A stretch of DNA of 61,696 nt from Prevotella falsenii DSM 22864 = JCM 15124 (GCF_000613945.1 NZ_BAJY01000015.1:1-61696); one strand, 5' to 3'. Shown: positions 30,335 to 39,297, counted from the first letter of the stretch. Numbers and translations: made by a program. Notes: generated by a model from the sequence alone, not told the origin.

Positions 30335-30440
30335 AACCAAATCAGACAGCGAATTATAAACTATAAAACAATTACTAACCGCCAAACTTCAGACTTCCCT
30401 TTATGGGACGGATTGGAAGCAAGGCACAAAATTTAAGATT

Positions 30441-31454
30441 ATGAAAAAAATAGATTGGGAAAATCTCTCATTCGGGTATCAGAAGACAGATTACAATGTT
30501 CGTTGCTACTATCGCGATGGAAAATGGGGAGAAATTGAAGTTTCGTCAGACGAAAACATCAATATACACATGGCAGCAACTTGTCTGCACTATGGACAGG
30601 AGGCTTTCGAAGGACTGAAAGCGTATCGTTGTCCTGACGGCAAAGTGCGTGTTTTCCGTCCTGAAGAAAACGCTGCCCGCCTGCAACGTACATGCCGTGG
30701 TATCGTAATGGCAGAACCTCCAACCGAACTTTTCATAGAAATGGTGAAGAAAGTTGTGCGCTTGAACGAAGCATATATACCTCCTTATGAAAGCGGTGCT
30801 ACACTTTATCTTCGTCCATTGCTCATTGGTACGGGTGCGCAAGTGGGTGTCCGCCCTGCCGAAGAATATCTGTTTATGATATTTGTTACACCTGTCGGTC
30901 CTTATTTCAAAGGCGGTTTCTCTACAAATCCGTATGTAATTATGCGTAATTACGACCGTGCAGCACCGTTAGGAACCGGTACTTACAAGGTAGGTGGCAA
31001 CTATGCGGCATCGTTGAAAGCCAACCAAATTGCCCACGAACAAGGCTATGCGTCGGAGTTTTATCTCGATTGCAAGGAAAAGAAGTATGTGGACGAATGC
31101 GGAGCAGCCAACTTCTTTGGTATCAAGAATAATACTTACGTAACGCCGGAATCTACTTCTATCCTGCCTTCTATTACGAATAAGAGTTTAATGCAGATAG
31201 CTGAAGATCTCGGAATGATGGTAGAACGTCGCCCGATACCTGTAGAAGAGCTTGATACTTTCGAAGAAGCGGGAGCTTGTGGCACGGCAGCAGTCATCTC
31301 ACCTATCTCTCGTTTGGACGATTTAGAGGAAGGAAAGACTTACAACTTCGGCGAAAAGCCGGGTCCATGGTCTCTGAAATTGTACGAAACATTGCGTGGA
31401 ATACAGTACGGAACCATAGAAGACAAGCACAATTGGACCATGGAAGTGATGTAA
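30441..31454 (+). CDS. ilvE: branched-chain amino acid aminotransferase
   Basis: PLP enzyme of fold type IV that interconverts Leu, Ile and Val with their 2-oxoacids. Motifs are HYGQEAFEGLKAYRCPDGKVRVFRPEENAARL (near residue 50), the PLP lysine in GTYKVGGNYAASLKAN (near residue 190) and the phosphate site EEAGACGTAAVISPI near the C-terminus. It is 337 residues and complete. Its oxoacid products are substrates for the vor oxidoreductase at 49.7-52.4 kb, a possible metabolic link. It lies 106 nt after xseB. Confidence 0.95.
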   Translation: MKKIDWENLSFGYQKTDYNVRCYYRDGKWGEIEVSSDENINIHMAATCLHYGQEAFEGLKAYRCPDGKVRVFRPEENAARLQRTCRGIVMAEPPTELFIEMVKKVVRLNEAYIPPYESGATLYLRPLLIGTGAQVGVRPAEEYLFMIFVTPVGPYFKGGFSTNPYVIMRNYDRAAPLGTGTYKVGGNYAASLKANQIAHEQGYASEFYLDCKEKKYVDECGAANFFGIKNNTYVTPESTSILPSITNKSLMQIAEDLGMMVERRPIPVEELDTFEEAGACGTAAVISPISRLDDLEEGKTYNFGEKPGPWSLKLYETLRGIQYGTIEDKHNWTMEVM

Positions 31455-31470
31455 GATTAGCAGCTTTTAG

Positions 31471-31653
31471 ATGAGAAAGCTATTATCTTTCGTCTTATTT
31501 TCACTTATTGCGCTTGCATCTGCAGCGCAAAATAAACAGCATTATTGTCCACAATTCGTTGTTGGGCAATATGTTTCTTACGACTATGTTGCCGGTTTAG
31601 ACCGGCAACATAGGTTGTATATATTCACATTATATAATGTTAGTTCGGTATAA
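31471..31653 (+). CDS. short secreted protein remnant
   Basis: Sixty codons: a convincing signal peptide (cleavage after about residue 19, ASA-AQN) and about 40 further residues with no recognised family. It begins 16 nt after ilvE. The last codons (NVSSV-stop) lie in sequence resembling the terminal repeat of the MITE-like element at 32017, so the gene may have been cut short by an insertion. It may not be functional. Confidence 0.45.
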   Translation: MRKLLSFVLFSLIALASAAQNKQHYCPQFVVGQYVSYDYVAGLDRQHRLYIFTLYNVSSV

Positions 31654-31656
31654 GAA
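31638..31656 (+). repeat. half terminal repeat of the MITE-like family
   Basis: ATGTTAGTTCGGTATAAGAA resembles the element end at 61574 (ACGTGAGTTCGGTGTAAGAA), with about four differences. It overlaps the end of the preceding reading frame. Confidence 0.5.
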
Positions 31657-31709
31657 AGCAGGGTAAGCAAGCAATTCCTCTGATGCAACAGTGAAGCTTT
31701 TTCAGTTTA

Positions 31710-31935
31710 ACTTTGTAAAGATAATTCTGTTAAAAAGTGATATAATCGCTTTGGCGTTGCGAAACCGTAGGTTTTGCATTGTAAAACCTACGCTTTTACC
31801 GTGCAAAACCTACGGTTTTGGAACGCAAAACAATAGGTTTTGTAATGCGCTGACGGTGAGATAGTTATGCGATAGATGTTGTTGCGAAAAATATTTACGT
31901 TTTTATTGCCTTATTTTCGTTCTTTTCTCGTTCCT
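31710..31935 (+). repeat. structured intergenic repeat, copy D
   Basis: Contains all three hairpins. Hairpin 1 has arms ACCGTAGGTTTTGC / GTAAAACCTACGCT around ATT, so the outer exchange seen in copy B is uncompensated here. It points the same way as the codirectional genes on both sides. Confidence 0.88.
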
Positions 31936-32016
31936 CGAAAAGTGCGTTTTCTCGCCATGGCAATGCTTAAATAAATTTGGTATTGCTCATTTGGCTGAAC
32001 GAAAACGTTTATGAAT

Positions 32017-32159
32017 AACGTAAGTTCGGTGTAGGAATTTGAGAGCGAAGATGCTTCGCTTCTTTCTGATTATAAGCATATTAAATCATAATCAACACTT
32101 TCTTTAAGGTACTTAATAAATAATATATCGGTGTAATTCTTACACCGAACTCACGTTTT
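32017..32159. mobile_element. MITE-like element with imperfect 22-bp terminal inverted repeats
   Basis: Left end AACGTAAGTTCGGTGTAGGA (continuing AT) and right end, read inward on the other strand, AACGTGAGTTCGGTGTAAGA (continuing AT): 20 of 22 positions match. The 143-bp body is non-coding, with an internal hairpin (AGCGAAG / CTTCGCT). The right end also contains CGGTGTAA-TTC-TTACACCG. A second copy starts at 61574. No clear target duplication. Confidence 0.65.
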
Positions 32160-32218
32160 ATATAGCTATCGGTTCGTTTTTTCTTATGTATATGCTTTAA
32201 ATATTCGTAAAACCTGTG

Positions 32219-32226
32219 TACCTTTG
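32219..32226 (+). promoter_or_regulatory. -7 promoter motif, leaderless layout, DMT transporter
   Basis: TACCTTTG followed by five bases (CACGT) and the ATG at 32232; TTTA at 32196-32199 is a weak upstream box. Confidence 0.6.
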
Positions 32227-32231
32227 CACGT

Positions 32232-33143
32232 ATGAATGGCGAAGGAAAGATTACTAATGTTGAGTCGAATGGGATATTTGGTCATGTCGTAGCTTTGGTT
32301 GTAGTTATGATTTGGGGCGGAACATTCGTCAATACCCGTGTGTTGATAGACAAAGGACTATCTCCGGAGGAAATATATGTGCTGCGAACACTGTTGGCTT
32401 ATGTATGTATATGGTTCATTTCGCCCAAGAAACTGTTCTGCAACTCGCTGAAAGACGAGCTTATAGTGTTCCTATTGGGAATTTTCGGTAGTTCTCTTTA
32501 CTTCCTGACAGAGAACTATGCCTTGAAGTTGGCAGTTGTAAACGACGTTAGTTTCATTGTTTGCACCACTCCGTTGGTTACGACGGTCTTGGCGTTGCTG
32601 TTCTTGAAAAGTGTAAAAGCGAGTATTCCGCTTGTCGTAGGTTCTGTTTTTGCATTGTTGGGCGTTGCCCTTGTCATCTTCAACGGTCATTTTGTGTTGC
32701 ATCTTGACCCTTTGGGAGACTTTCTTGCATTGGCGGCTGCCACGAGTTGGGCTATCTATTCGTTGGTAATGAAGAATTTTTCGTCGCACTATTCTCCGTT
32801 TTTCATCACTCGCAAAGTATTCTTTTACGGACTGATAACGATAATTCCCATCTTCGCCGTGCACCCTTGGGCGTTTCCGCTTGAGCAGTTGTTTACGCCT
32901 GTAATAGGTCTTAACTTGCTGTATCTTGGCGTTGTTGCCTCGTTTGTGTGCTTTGCAGCGTGGGCGTGGGTTATATCTCGATTAGGTGCATTGCGCGCTT
33001 CGAATTATATTTACTTTAATCCTGTTACGACAGTAATCACGAGTGCACTTGTTCTGAACGAACACATGACGCCTATTGCGTATGTCGGCAGTGCCATGAT
33101 ACTTGTCGGTGTTTTTGTTGCAAACAAGGCAAAGGGCATTTAA
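32232..33143 (+). CDS. DMT-superfamily (EamA) transporter
   Basis: An inner-membrane protein of 303 residues with ten hydrophobic segments in two EamA repeats (first beginning HVVALVVVMIWGGTFVNTRVL near residue 13, second FLALAAATSWAIYSLVMKNF near residue 165). Such proteins export or import small metabolites, amino acids or nucleotide sugars; the substrate cannot be inferred. Monocistronic by layout. The start codon is fixed by the promoter immediately before it. Confidence 0.92.
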   Translation: MNGEGKITNVESNGIFGHVVALVVVMIWGGTFVNTRVLIDKGLSPEEIYVLRTLLAYVCIWFISPKKLFCNSLKDELIVFLLGIFGSSLYFLTENYALKLAVVNDVSFIVCTTPLVTTVLALLFLKSVKASIPLVVGSVFALLGVALVIFNGHFVLHLDPLGDFLALAAATSWAIYSLVMKNFSSHYSPFFITRKVFFYGLITIIPIFAVHPWAFPLEQLFTPVIGLNLLYLGVVASFVCFAAWAWVISRLGALRASNYIYFNPVTTVITSALVLNEHMTPIAYVGSAMILVGVFVANKAKGI

Positions 33144-33215
33144 AAACAATAAGAAAGCAGATAATGGAAGACGAAAAAAGAAGTTGAAAACTATCGTGGT
33201 GTTCTACTTTTTTTG

Positions 33216-33223
33216 TATGTTTG
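33216..33223 (+). promoter_or_regulatory. -7 promoter motif for the MORN-repeat gene
   Basis: TATGTTTG, 19 nt before the ATG at 33243. Confidence 0.5.
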
Positions 33224-33242
33224 CATAATAATTTAAGAATTT

Positions 33243-34468
33243 ATGAAACGATTTTTATTTTTCTTCACCCTTCTTCTGCTACCTTTTTCCGTGTTGGCAC
33301 AAATGGGTGTGAAACATCATATACCCCAAGGTGCAATCTTCTACAACCGTAATTGGAAGGGTGTGAGCACGGCCAAACAGGCTGCTTACTACCGTTTGTT
33401 GATGGTGGACAAACGTGGACGGAAAATATTTCGCGACTATTATATCGACGGTCAGCTATGTGCAGAGAAACATTATATAAGTGTCAATAGAACAGACGAT
33501 AAGCAAACGGTGCTTACGGGTGTAGCCCGCACTTTCTATAAATCGGGCAGGTAGAGTCGATAATGCAATATAGCAACGGCAAAGCTCATGGCAGAGCAGT
33601 GTCGTTTTTTGCCAATGGCAAGGTTGGCATGAAGCTAAACTATACGAAAGGTTTGCTGGACGGAACGTCGTATACCTATTCGGAGTACGGAAAACTGGAA
33701 TATACTACAGTCTGGAACAACGGCACAAAGGTGAAAGAATATATGGGAGGCACCGATAAATATATAGACAAAGCCACCGGTAGGGACGAGTTTGTGGAAA
33801 GCCATCGTGCTGACGAAAAACTTGTTATGGAACAATCGCGCGCTGTAACCAATGGTTCAACCAAGGAGGTTGCGTTAGAAAACAAGCCCAAATCGCAATC
33901 AAAGTCTATGGTAGCATCGCCAACACTTTCCACCGGCACTGTAAATACTACGAAAAAGTTCAGTCCCAAAGGCGAATTTAAGTTTGCTTTTCTGTATGAT
34001 TTATTGATAAACGCCGACAAGCGTACCAACGAAATGCGTTTTTTCGATGGTATCGGAGCAGCGCACGGGCTAACACTTGCACAGGTAATAAAAGGAAATG
34101 GTATGTATAAAGAACTGAGTTACAGCTACAATATGCAATACGACGAGAGAGCAGGCAGAGATGTTGTAACAGGAAAGCACCCTCGCCAAATGGGCTTCGG
34201 GGGTGTAAGTATAGACAACCGCTTTACAATGCAACGCATAAACATTTACACGTGGTCGGAAGAAGAAATGCTTCAGCTTGCCGAAGATGCTGTTTCGTAT
34301 GGTTATGAAATACTTGGCGGTGGCGATTACCGCACTATGGGAGGCAATTTCGTACTCAAACACTCCGAGTACACTAAGGCAGGCGACAGCTTTTTCAGTG
34401 TTATTTCCTTTACGCATTTAGATAGTGTATATGCAAATTTGTACCATATCACGTTCGAAATAAAGTAG
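33243..34468 (+). CDS. secreted MORN-repeat protein (frameshifted near 33550)
   Basis: Signal peptide (about residues 1-19, VLAQ), then a region ending in MORN/YwqK-type repeats: LTGVARTFYKSGR before the break and SNGKAHGRAVSFFANGKVGMKLNYTKGLLDGTSYTYSEYGKLEYT after it. One G is missing near 33550; restoring it gives SGRVESIMQYSNGK, a continuous repeat. A low-complexity linker and a 150-residue C-terminal domain with no recognised family follow. Restored length is about 408 residues. MORN_2 repeats here are probably a surface or periplasmic scaffold; YwqK 'antitoxin' annotations rest on little evidence. Confidence 0.78.
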
Positions 34469-34552
34469 TTGGATCAGTCGAAGGTTATGCTTTGGGAGCA
34501 TCGAAAAACAACTTTCACGGTTTCGTTTATAGATATTTTATTTTGGTTGCAA

Positions 34553-34584
34553 TTTGGTTGGTTTCAGAAAAAGCAGTACTTTTG
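34553..34584 (+). promoter_or_regulatory. full -33/-7 promoter for the lipoprotein gene
   Basis: TTTG (34553-34556), 20 nt, TACTTTTG (34577-34584); leader 25 nt. It lies inside the upstream in-frame extension and so supports the start at 34610. Confidence 0.72.
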
Positions 34585-34609
34585 CATAATATACATTTAT
34601 TATTTACAG

Positions 34610-35230
34610 ATGAAAGCTATAAGAAACATATCGTTACTCTTGCTATGCGGGTTGCTTACTGTTGCTGTAACCTCGTGTAAGAAGGAAAAGAAGACAGATA
34701 ATATTATAACTAAGATAAAGCCACAGGCTGAACCATCGGGCGAGCCACAGCAGCTTTCCGATTTCGAATATAAGAAGCAAGTGGAATGGTTGGGCAACCT
34801 CTACACTATCACCATTCAACGCCATGCTGACAAGGACTTGCCAATGATAACCGATAGCGATGGAAAGAAGTATTACGACAATAAGGTTGAGGTTCTGATT
34901 ACTCGTGCAGATGGCACCGAATTCTTTAAACGGACGTTTAAAAAGACCGATTTCAAGGAGTTTACTGATAATAAGTATGGCAGAAACGGTGCGTTCATCG
35001 GTTTTATGTTCGATAAGATAGAAGGCAATTTCTTAAAGTTTGGTGCCAGCGTAGGGTCGCCCGACCCTAATAGCGACGAATTTATTCCGATTGATATAAC
35101 CATTAGCAATCTTGGCGCACTGAAGATTACATCGTCTGCTCAAATAGATACCGAGAACGATGCTGCCGGAAGCACGATGCAAGAGAAGCCAAAAACCGAA
35201 TTGGAAATGGCAGAAGAAGAAGGTATGTAA
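34610..35230 (+). CDS. lipoprotein, DUF4738-like
   Basis: A 206-residue lipoprotein with lipobox VAVTSC (Cys21) followed by KKEKK. The globular part has WLGNLYTITIQRHADKDLPMITDSDGKKYYDNKVEVLITRADGT and FGASVGSPDPNSDEFIPIDITIS, which resembles the DUF4738 lipoproteins of Bacteroidales from memory. Function unknown. The frame is open back to 34469, but a consensus promoter lies at 34553-34584 and the signal peptide starts at 34610. Confidence 0.75.
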   Translation: MKAIRNISLLLLCGLLTVAVTSCKKEKKTDNIITKIKPQAEPSGEPQQLSDFEYKKQVEWLGNLYTITIQRHADKDLPMITDSDGKKYYDNKVEVLITRADGTEFFKRTFKKTDFKEFTDNKYGRNGAFIGFMFDKIEGNFLKFGASVGSPDPNSDEFIPIDITISNLGALKITSSAQIDTENDAAGSTMQEKPKTELEMAEEEGM

Positions 35231-35250
35231 TCTGTTTTTAGCAACTATTT

Positions 35251-36598
35251 CTATTTTTCGCTCAACTTCTTAACCTGCTTGTTGAAGTAGTATTGATAGA
35301 GCAAACCTGCCGCAGTCAGTCCGAATGGGAAAGCGTACCATATTCCGGGAAGTCCGAAACCAAGCTGAATGCCGAGCAAATAGCCTATTGGCAAACTAAT
35401 CAGGAAATAAGCAACAAACGCCGTTGGTACGAGAGGCTTCACATACGAAAGCCCACGCATGGCGTTGCCGTATGCGCATTGCAGGCCGTCGCTACTTGAT
35501 AAATCATCAATGGCCATATAAGCTGTGCCACCATTCCGCAAACTGCTTCGCTATCGGTGAAGATTGCACCGATGCTGTTTCGATAAATGAAAACGGGAAT
35601 GGCTACTATAAAGGCGATAAGCATGATGAGGTGGAAACCCGCTGACGAAGATAAACGTACGGCTTTGTAGTCGCGTTGTCCTGTAAAGTAGCTCACACGG
35701 ATTGCCACCGCTGCCCCCATACCGTAGTAAACCATATAGAAAAGCTGCGAAATGGAAAGCATAACCTGATGTGCTGCCAATGCTTTTGTGCCTATCCAGC
35801 CCACCATGATGGAGCTTAAGCTGAAGGCTGCCGTCTCCATACCCATTTGCAGGCTCAGAGGAACGCCTATCCGGAAGAGCAAAGTAAGGTCGGCACGGTT
35901 GATAGGTTGCGTGAAAAAGCCCTGATGGTATGCTTTATACCGTTTCGATTTAAAGAGAATAATGGCAAAAACAATTGCATCATAATTCGTGAGAACATGG
36001 TTGAAATACCTGCACCGTACAGTCCCAATTCAGGAAAGCCTAATTTACCATATATTAAAACGTAGTTGCCCACGATGTTGAGCAAGTTTCCGCCCAACAT
36101 AATCCACATTGGCGTCTTCGTATCGGTTGTTCCGTCGGACAATTGCTTAAAGGTAATGAACCAAGAAACGAAGGGTAGCGATATGAGATTTACGATAAAG
36201 TAGGGTCGCATCAGTGGCAACAGTTCCTCGGGTTGCCCTAAATTGCCAAGATTAATATAGAGCAGCAACATAATTCCTACGAGCAAAGCTGCCAACAGCG
36301 TGTTTGCTAAGAGTGCATTCTTAAACATTCCGCCTATCTTGTTGTTCTCTTCACGTCCGAAAAGCGAACCTATGATAGGTGTTAAGCCATAGGCAAAGCC
36401 CATTCCGAACACTAAAACCAATACAAACATGTTGTTTACAAAAGCTGCTGCCCCCAATTCTGTTGTGCTATGTTGCCCAATCATGAGCGTATCGGCAAGT
36501 CCGAGAACAATTGTTCCTATTTGTCCGATGATGATAGGCAAGCCTAATTGTGTGAGCGATTTATAGTGTGTGTAGTACGGTTTTAAGTTTGAATACAT
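35251..36598 (-). CDS. MATE-family efflux transporter (two frameshifts, near 35491 and 35960)
   Basis: Na+ or H+ driven multidrug exporter in the inner membrane. The N-terminal six-helix half (35867-36598) begins LTQLGLPIIIGQIGTIVLGLADTLMIG; the second half (35439-35882) begins RIGVPLSLQMGMETAAFSLSSIMVGWIG; the last helices are in 35251-35541. Two single missing bases separate the three pieces; restoring them gives LFKSKRYKAYHQGF and YQVGDGLQCAYGNAMRG, both MATE-like. Total length of about 449 residues is normal. The DUF4230 pair upstream is in the same direction. Confidence 0.92.
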
Positions 36599-36626
36599 CT
36601 TTTTACGCCTTAAATGTTCTTAATAA

Positions 36627-37268
36627 TCAATCCTTTTTCTTGCTGTTGGTTTCCTTTTCAAATTCTATTCGTACATTTTTGTAACCCATAGCTCTTAGCA
36701 TTTTCTCGATTTGTTCGCGTGCATTGCTCTCTGCTGTAGCTATGTTCTCTTTGGTAAGGCAGCGTTTCAGCATCTTTTTGTAGGCTACGTTGTAGAGCCT
36801 TTCCCTATCTTCGGGCGACCAATTTCCACTTTCAAAGAACGATTGGGAGCGTGCTTCGTCAATGAAATTACGGTCTAACAGTTCTATGTTGGGCAGCGTT
36901 GCCACCACAACCGAGTCGTTTTCTATGCGCAACCATTTGGGTTTAGCCTTGTGGAGGTCTACTCCCAAACGCAGTGTGCCGTAGTAAATGCGCACCAATT
37001 CTTTATCGGCTAAGAAGCGATGTTGCACTGTATCAACAAGCTCTTCGTCGTTAATGGCAAGAAATTCCCATTGTCCGATGTTCTGAATAGACTGTATCTG
37101 TTGCGGTGTAATGTCTATACGCCGGTCTACATTCACAGATATAGAATTGGCATCGTTGAGCCATTTCACGAACCAAATGCCGCCACCGATGAGCAATACC
37201 ACTCCGAACACCTGCAACCAAAAGGTTCCGGTGGTGCTACGAATGAACTTCTGTATGTTGTTAGTCAT
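36627..37268 (-). CDS. DUF4230 membrane-anchored protein
   Basis: A 213-residue protein with one N-terminal membrane segment (about residues 17-35) and a periplasmic DUF4230 domain (VDRRIDITPQQIQSIQNIGQWEFLAINDEELVDT, then a helical C-terminus with AREQIEKMLRAMGYKNVRIEF). Function unknown. It overlaps the upstream DUF4230 gene by 8 bp, so translation is probably coupled, and it is a diverged tandem paralogue of that gene. It lacks a lipobox. Confidence 0.82.
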   Translation of the reverse strand: MTNNIQKFIRSTTGTFWLQVFGVVLLIGGGIWFVKWLNDANSISVNVDRRIDITPQQIQSIQNIGQWEFLAINDEELVDTVQHRFLADKELVRIYYGTLRLGVDLHKAKPKWLRIENDSVVVATLPNIELLDRNFIDEARSQSFFESGNWSPEDRERLYNVAYKKMLKRCLTKENIATAESNAREQIEKMLRAMGYKNVRIEFEKETNSKKKD

Positions 37269-37947
37269 TTTTTTTATCGGTTTGAATGATTGAACTTTCG
37301 ATAAACCGTGTAATTTCAGCCATTGTAAACTGTTTCCGGAAGCTGATGGTTATGTCTTTTTCGGCATATCCTAACATTGCCAACATCGGTATAAGTTGCC
37401 TTGCCGCACTCTCTTGCGCATGCTCTATAATGCCCATTTGGCTGATTGAAGCCACAATTTGTTGCCTTCCTTGTTGCTCGTAGCTTGTCAGTTCGGCATC
37501 GGAAAAGTTGTGTCGGGTGAATGCAACATATTGTTTCATTTCTTTATGGTTTACCTTCGTACCGGTCAGTACGATGCGTGGGTCGGGCAATATGATGGTT
37601 ATTTTCCCGTCAGAGCCCTTCTTTACATTCTTTTCGTTGAAGTCTGAAAAGTCGATATAAGCCTTTACAACAGCATTAAGCGGTATGGCTACACGGCGTT
37701 CGCCAAGGGGAAGGTTCACAGAAAACTTCTTGTTGAGGAACGTTCCTTCTGCTTTCACCTTGTCGCTGTGTGTAATTATCTTATGTATATGATACTCTGA
37801 GGTGTATAAGCGAGAGCTTTTTTGCACTCGTTCTACCAACATCGGAATTGTGTCTATTGTCTTTGTGGTTGGAGATGTCCCCTCTTGCTTACTACAAGAT
37901 ATTAGTAAGAGCAATGCCAAAATAAAATATGCGAAGCTACCTTTCAT
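37261..37947 (-). CDS. DUF4230 lipoprotein
   Basis: A 228-residue lipoprotein (lipobox LLISC, Cys18) with a DUF4230 domain: VERVQKSSRLYTSEYHIHKIITHSDK, then PLGERRVAIPLNAVVKAYIDFSDF and a helical C-terminus (AARQLIPMLAMLGYAEKDITISF). The ATG at 37947 is preferred over the upstream extension to 38022 because it gives a clean signal peptide and lies 19 nt after a promoter motif. First gene of a likely operon with the second DUF4230 gene and the MATE exporter. Confidence 0.83.
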   Translation of the reverse strand: MKGSFAYFILALLLLISCSKQEGTSPTTKTIDTIPMLVERVQKSSRLYTSEYHIHKIITHSDKVKAEGTFLNKKFSVNLPLGERRVAIPLNAVVKAYIDFSDFNEKNVKKGSDGKITIILPDPRIVLTGTKVNHKEMKQYVAFTRHNFSDAELTSYEQQGRQQIVASISQMGIIEHAQESAARQLIPMLAMLGYAEKDITISFRKQFTMAEITRFIESSIIQTDKKND

Positions 37948-37966
37948 TACTATTAGTTTAGTGTTG

Positions 37967-37974
37967 CAAAGGTA
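37967..37974 (-). promoter_or_regulatory. -7 promoter motif for the DUF4230 pair
   Basis: Minus strand reads TACCTTTG; leader 19 nt. Confidence 0.62.
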
Positions 37975-38101
37975 CGACTTTTTTCTTGTATAGGCAAATA
38001 AAACTGTTTGTTTGCCGGACAAATGCTAACGAGATGGATATGGAAATGTTAAAAGACACGAAATACGAACATCTGCAATCGGTTTATATTTTAAAATTCG
38101 T

Positions 38102-38109
38102 TATCTTTG
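38102..38109 (+). promoter_or_regulatory. -7 promoter motif for the membrane protein / winged-helix pair
   Basis: TATCTTTG, 24 nt before the ATG at 38134. Confidence 0.6.
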
Positions 38110-38133
38110 TAGTCTTAAATAAATTCTATAAAT

Positions 38134-38787
38134 ATGAAAAATATAACTGAAGAGACTGAAGAAATGATGAAAGAAACAAGCAACGAAGCTACCCCAGAAA
38201 AGGAAATGGAGGTAGCTGAAAGCATTGCAATTATTAAAAAGGCAATTGAAACCACTGATGGTATCAACTCGAAATTACCGAGATTTATTGCTGTTTGGTC
38301 TGTGCTGACCCTTATTCTTTATGCTATGAGCTACTTTGTCGGTTCGTGGATAGCTTATTTGTACGGTGCTGCTCCTTTAATCGCTTGGAGTACGTTCGGC
38401 TTTACATACATTAGAAAGAAGAAACGGCTTGCTACTTACAATGTCGTAGAGCGTAGAATACTTACTGCATGGACTTGGATAGTCTTCCTTACAGCTGGTT
38501 TAATAGTATTTTCTAAGGTCGAAAGTAATTTCATTTCGTTCTGTTTCGCATTCTTTGGCATTGTTTTGGCAGGCTTGTGTCTATGTATGGCTAAACGTTC
38601 TAACGATACGAGCGTAGGAGGCTACATCATTTTTATATTCTATGCAATGAATATGCTTATGCAACGTAACTTTGAGTTCGATACAAGAGAAAAGGTTTTC
38701 TTCCCTTTGTTTTTACTGTTTGTACTCCTTGACTCCTTTACTGATGGCACTGATATTTCTTATAGAAAGAGGGGAGGAAAAGCATGA
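38134..38787 (+). CDS. membrane protein of unknown function, partner of a winged-helix regulator
   Basis: A 217-residue protein: an acidic N-terminal helix (about residues 1-45), then five or six hydrophobic segments (first FIAVWSVLTLILYAMSYFVGSW near residue 51). No family is recognised with confidence. Its stop overlaps the start of the winged-helix gene (ATGA), so the two are translated together. Such pairs are common in Bacteroidota, and the membrane protein may be a target or signal partner of the regulator. Confidence 0.75.
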   Translation: MKNITEETEEMMKETSNEATPEKEMEVAESIAIIKKAIETTDGINSKLPRFIAVWSVLTLILYAMSYFVGSWIAYLYGAAPLIAWSTFGFTYIRKKKRLATYNVVERRILTAWTWIVFLTAGLIVFSKVESNFISFCFAFFGIVLAGLCLCMAKRSNDTSVGGYIIFIFYAMNMLMQRNFEFDTREKVFFPLFLLFVLLDSFTDGTDISYRKRGGKA

Positions 38788-39074
38788 AGCAACCATTAGA
38801 CCCATTTTTCCGGAACAAGTTGAGGCTTTCGGTGATGGCAATCTTGATGACGAATAGAGAAGCAGCGTTTCTTTATCTGTGCGAACAAACAGGTGCGACC
38901 GATGAAGAAATGAACGAACAGTTAGAGCTATTGGAACAAAAAGGTTATATTACCACAATGCGTGCATTCTTTGGCAAGTGTCCACGGAAGACCAGTACGA
39001 TAGAACCGAAAGGCGAACAGGCTTTTTCAGATTACATAGAAGCATTGGAAGGGCATCTCAAAGAAGAAAAATAA
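38784..39074 (+). CDS. winged-helix DNA-binding protein (HTH_34-like)
   Basis: A 96-residue single-domain winged helix: RNKLRLSVMAILMTNREAAFLYLCEQTGATDEEMNEQLELLEQKGYI forms the helix-turn-helix, and MRAFFGKCPRKTSTIEPKGEQAF the wing and last helix. It resembles small MarR/PadR-like regulators that bind DNA as dimers. It probably autoregulates its two-gene operon. A terminator follows 9 nt after the stop. Confidence 0.82.
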   Translation: MKQPLDPFFRNKLRLSVMAILMTNREAAFLYLCEQTGATDEEMNEQLELLEQKGYITTMRAFFGKCPRKTSTIEPKGEQAFSDYIEALEGHLKEEK

Positions 39075-39082
39075 AGTCATGA

Positions 39083-39114
39083 AAAAAAGCATCTTCAGCA
39101 CGAAGATGCTTTTT
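39083..39114 (+). terminator. intrinsic terminator after the winged-helix gene
   Basis: Hairpin AAAGCATCTTC / GAAGATGCTTT followed by T residues; A-rich on the left, so it may also serve the tRNA genes from the right. Confidence 0.85.
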
Positions 39115-39115
39115 G

Positions 39116-39197
39116 TGGGTAGTGATGGATTCGAACCACCGAAGCTAGAAGCAGCAGATTTACAGTCTGCCCCATTTGGCCACTCTGGAAACTACCC
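39116..39197 (-). tRNA. tRNA-Tyr (anticodon GUA)
   Basis: Class II tRNA with acceptor stem GGGTAGT / ACTACCC, anticodon loop CTGTAAA (GTA), a long variable arm (CTGCTTCTAGCTTCGG) and T arm GGTTCGAATCC. CCA is not encoded. Downstream partner of tRNA-Val. Confidence 0.95.
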
Positions 39198-39199
39198 TT

Positions 39200-39277
39200 T
39201 GGTGGGCGTTGACGGATTCGAACCGCCGACCCTCTGCTTGTAAGGCAGATGCTCTAAACCAGCTGAGCTAAACGCCC
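39200..39277 (-). tRNA. tRNA-Val (anticodon UAC)
   Basis: Cloverleaf with acceptor stem GGGCGTT / AACGCCC, anticodon loop CTTACAA (TAC), T arm GGTTCGAATCC and an encoded CCA end. It is first in the two-tRNA transcript. Confidence 0.95.
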
Positions 39278-39297
39278 TTACTTTTTGTAAGCGGGTG

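Noticed and set aside
33243..34468. Toxin-antitoxin module from YwqK-like repeats
   Set aside because: The protein has a signal peptide and no toxin partner; the similarity is only MORN-type repeats.
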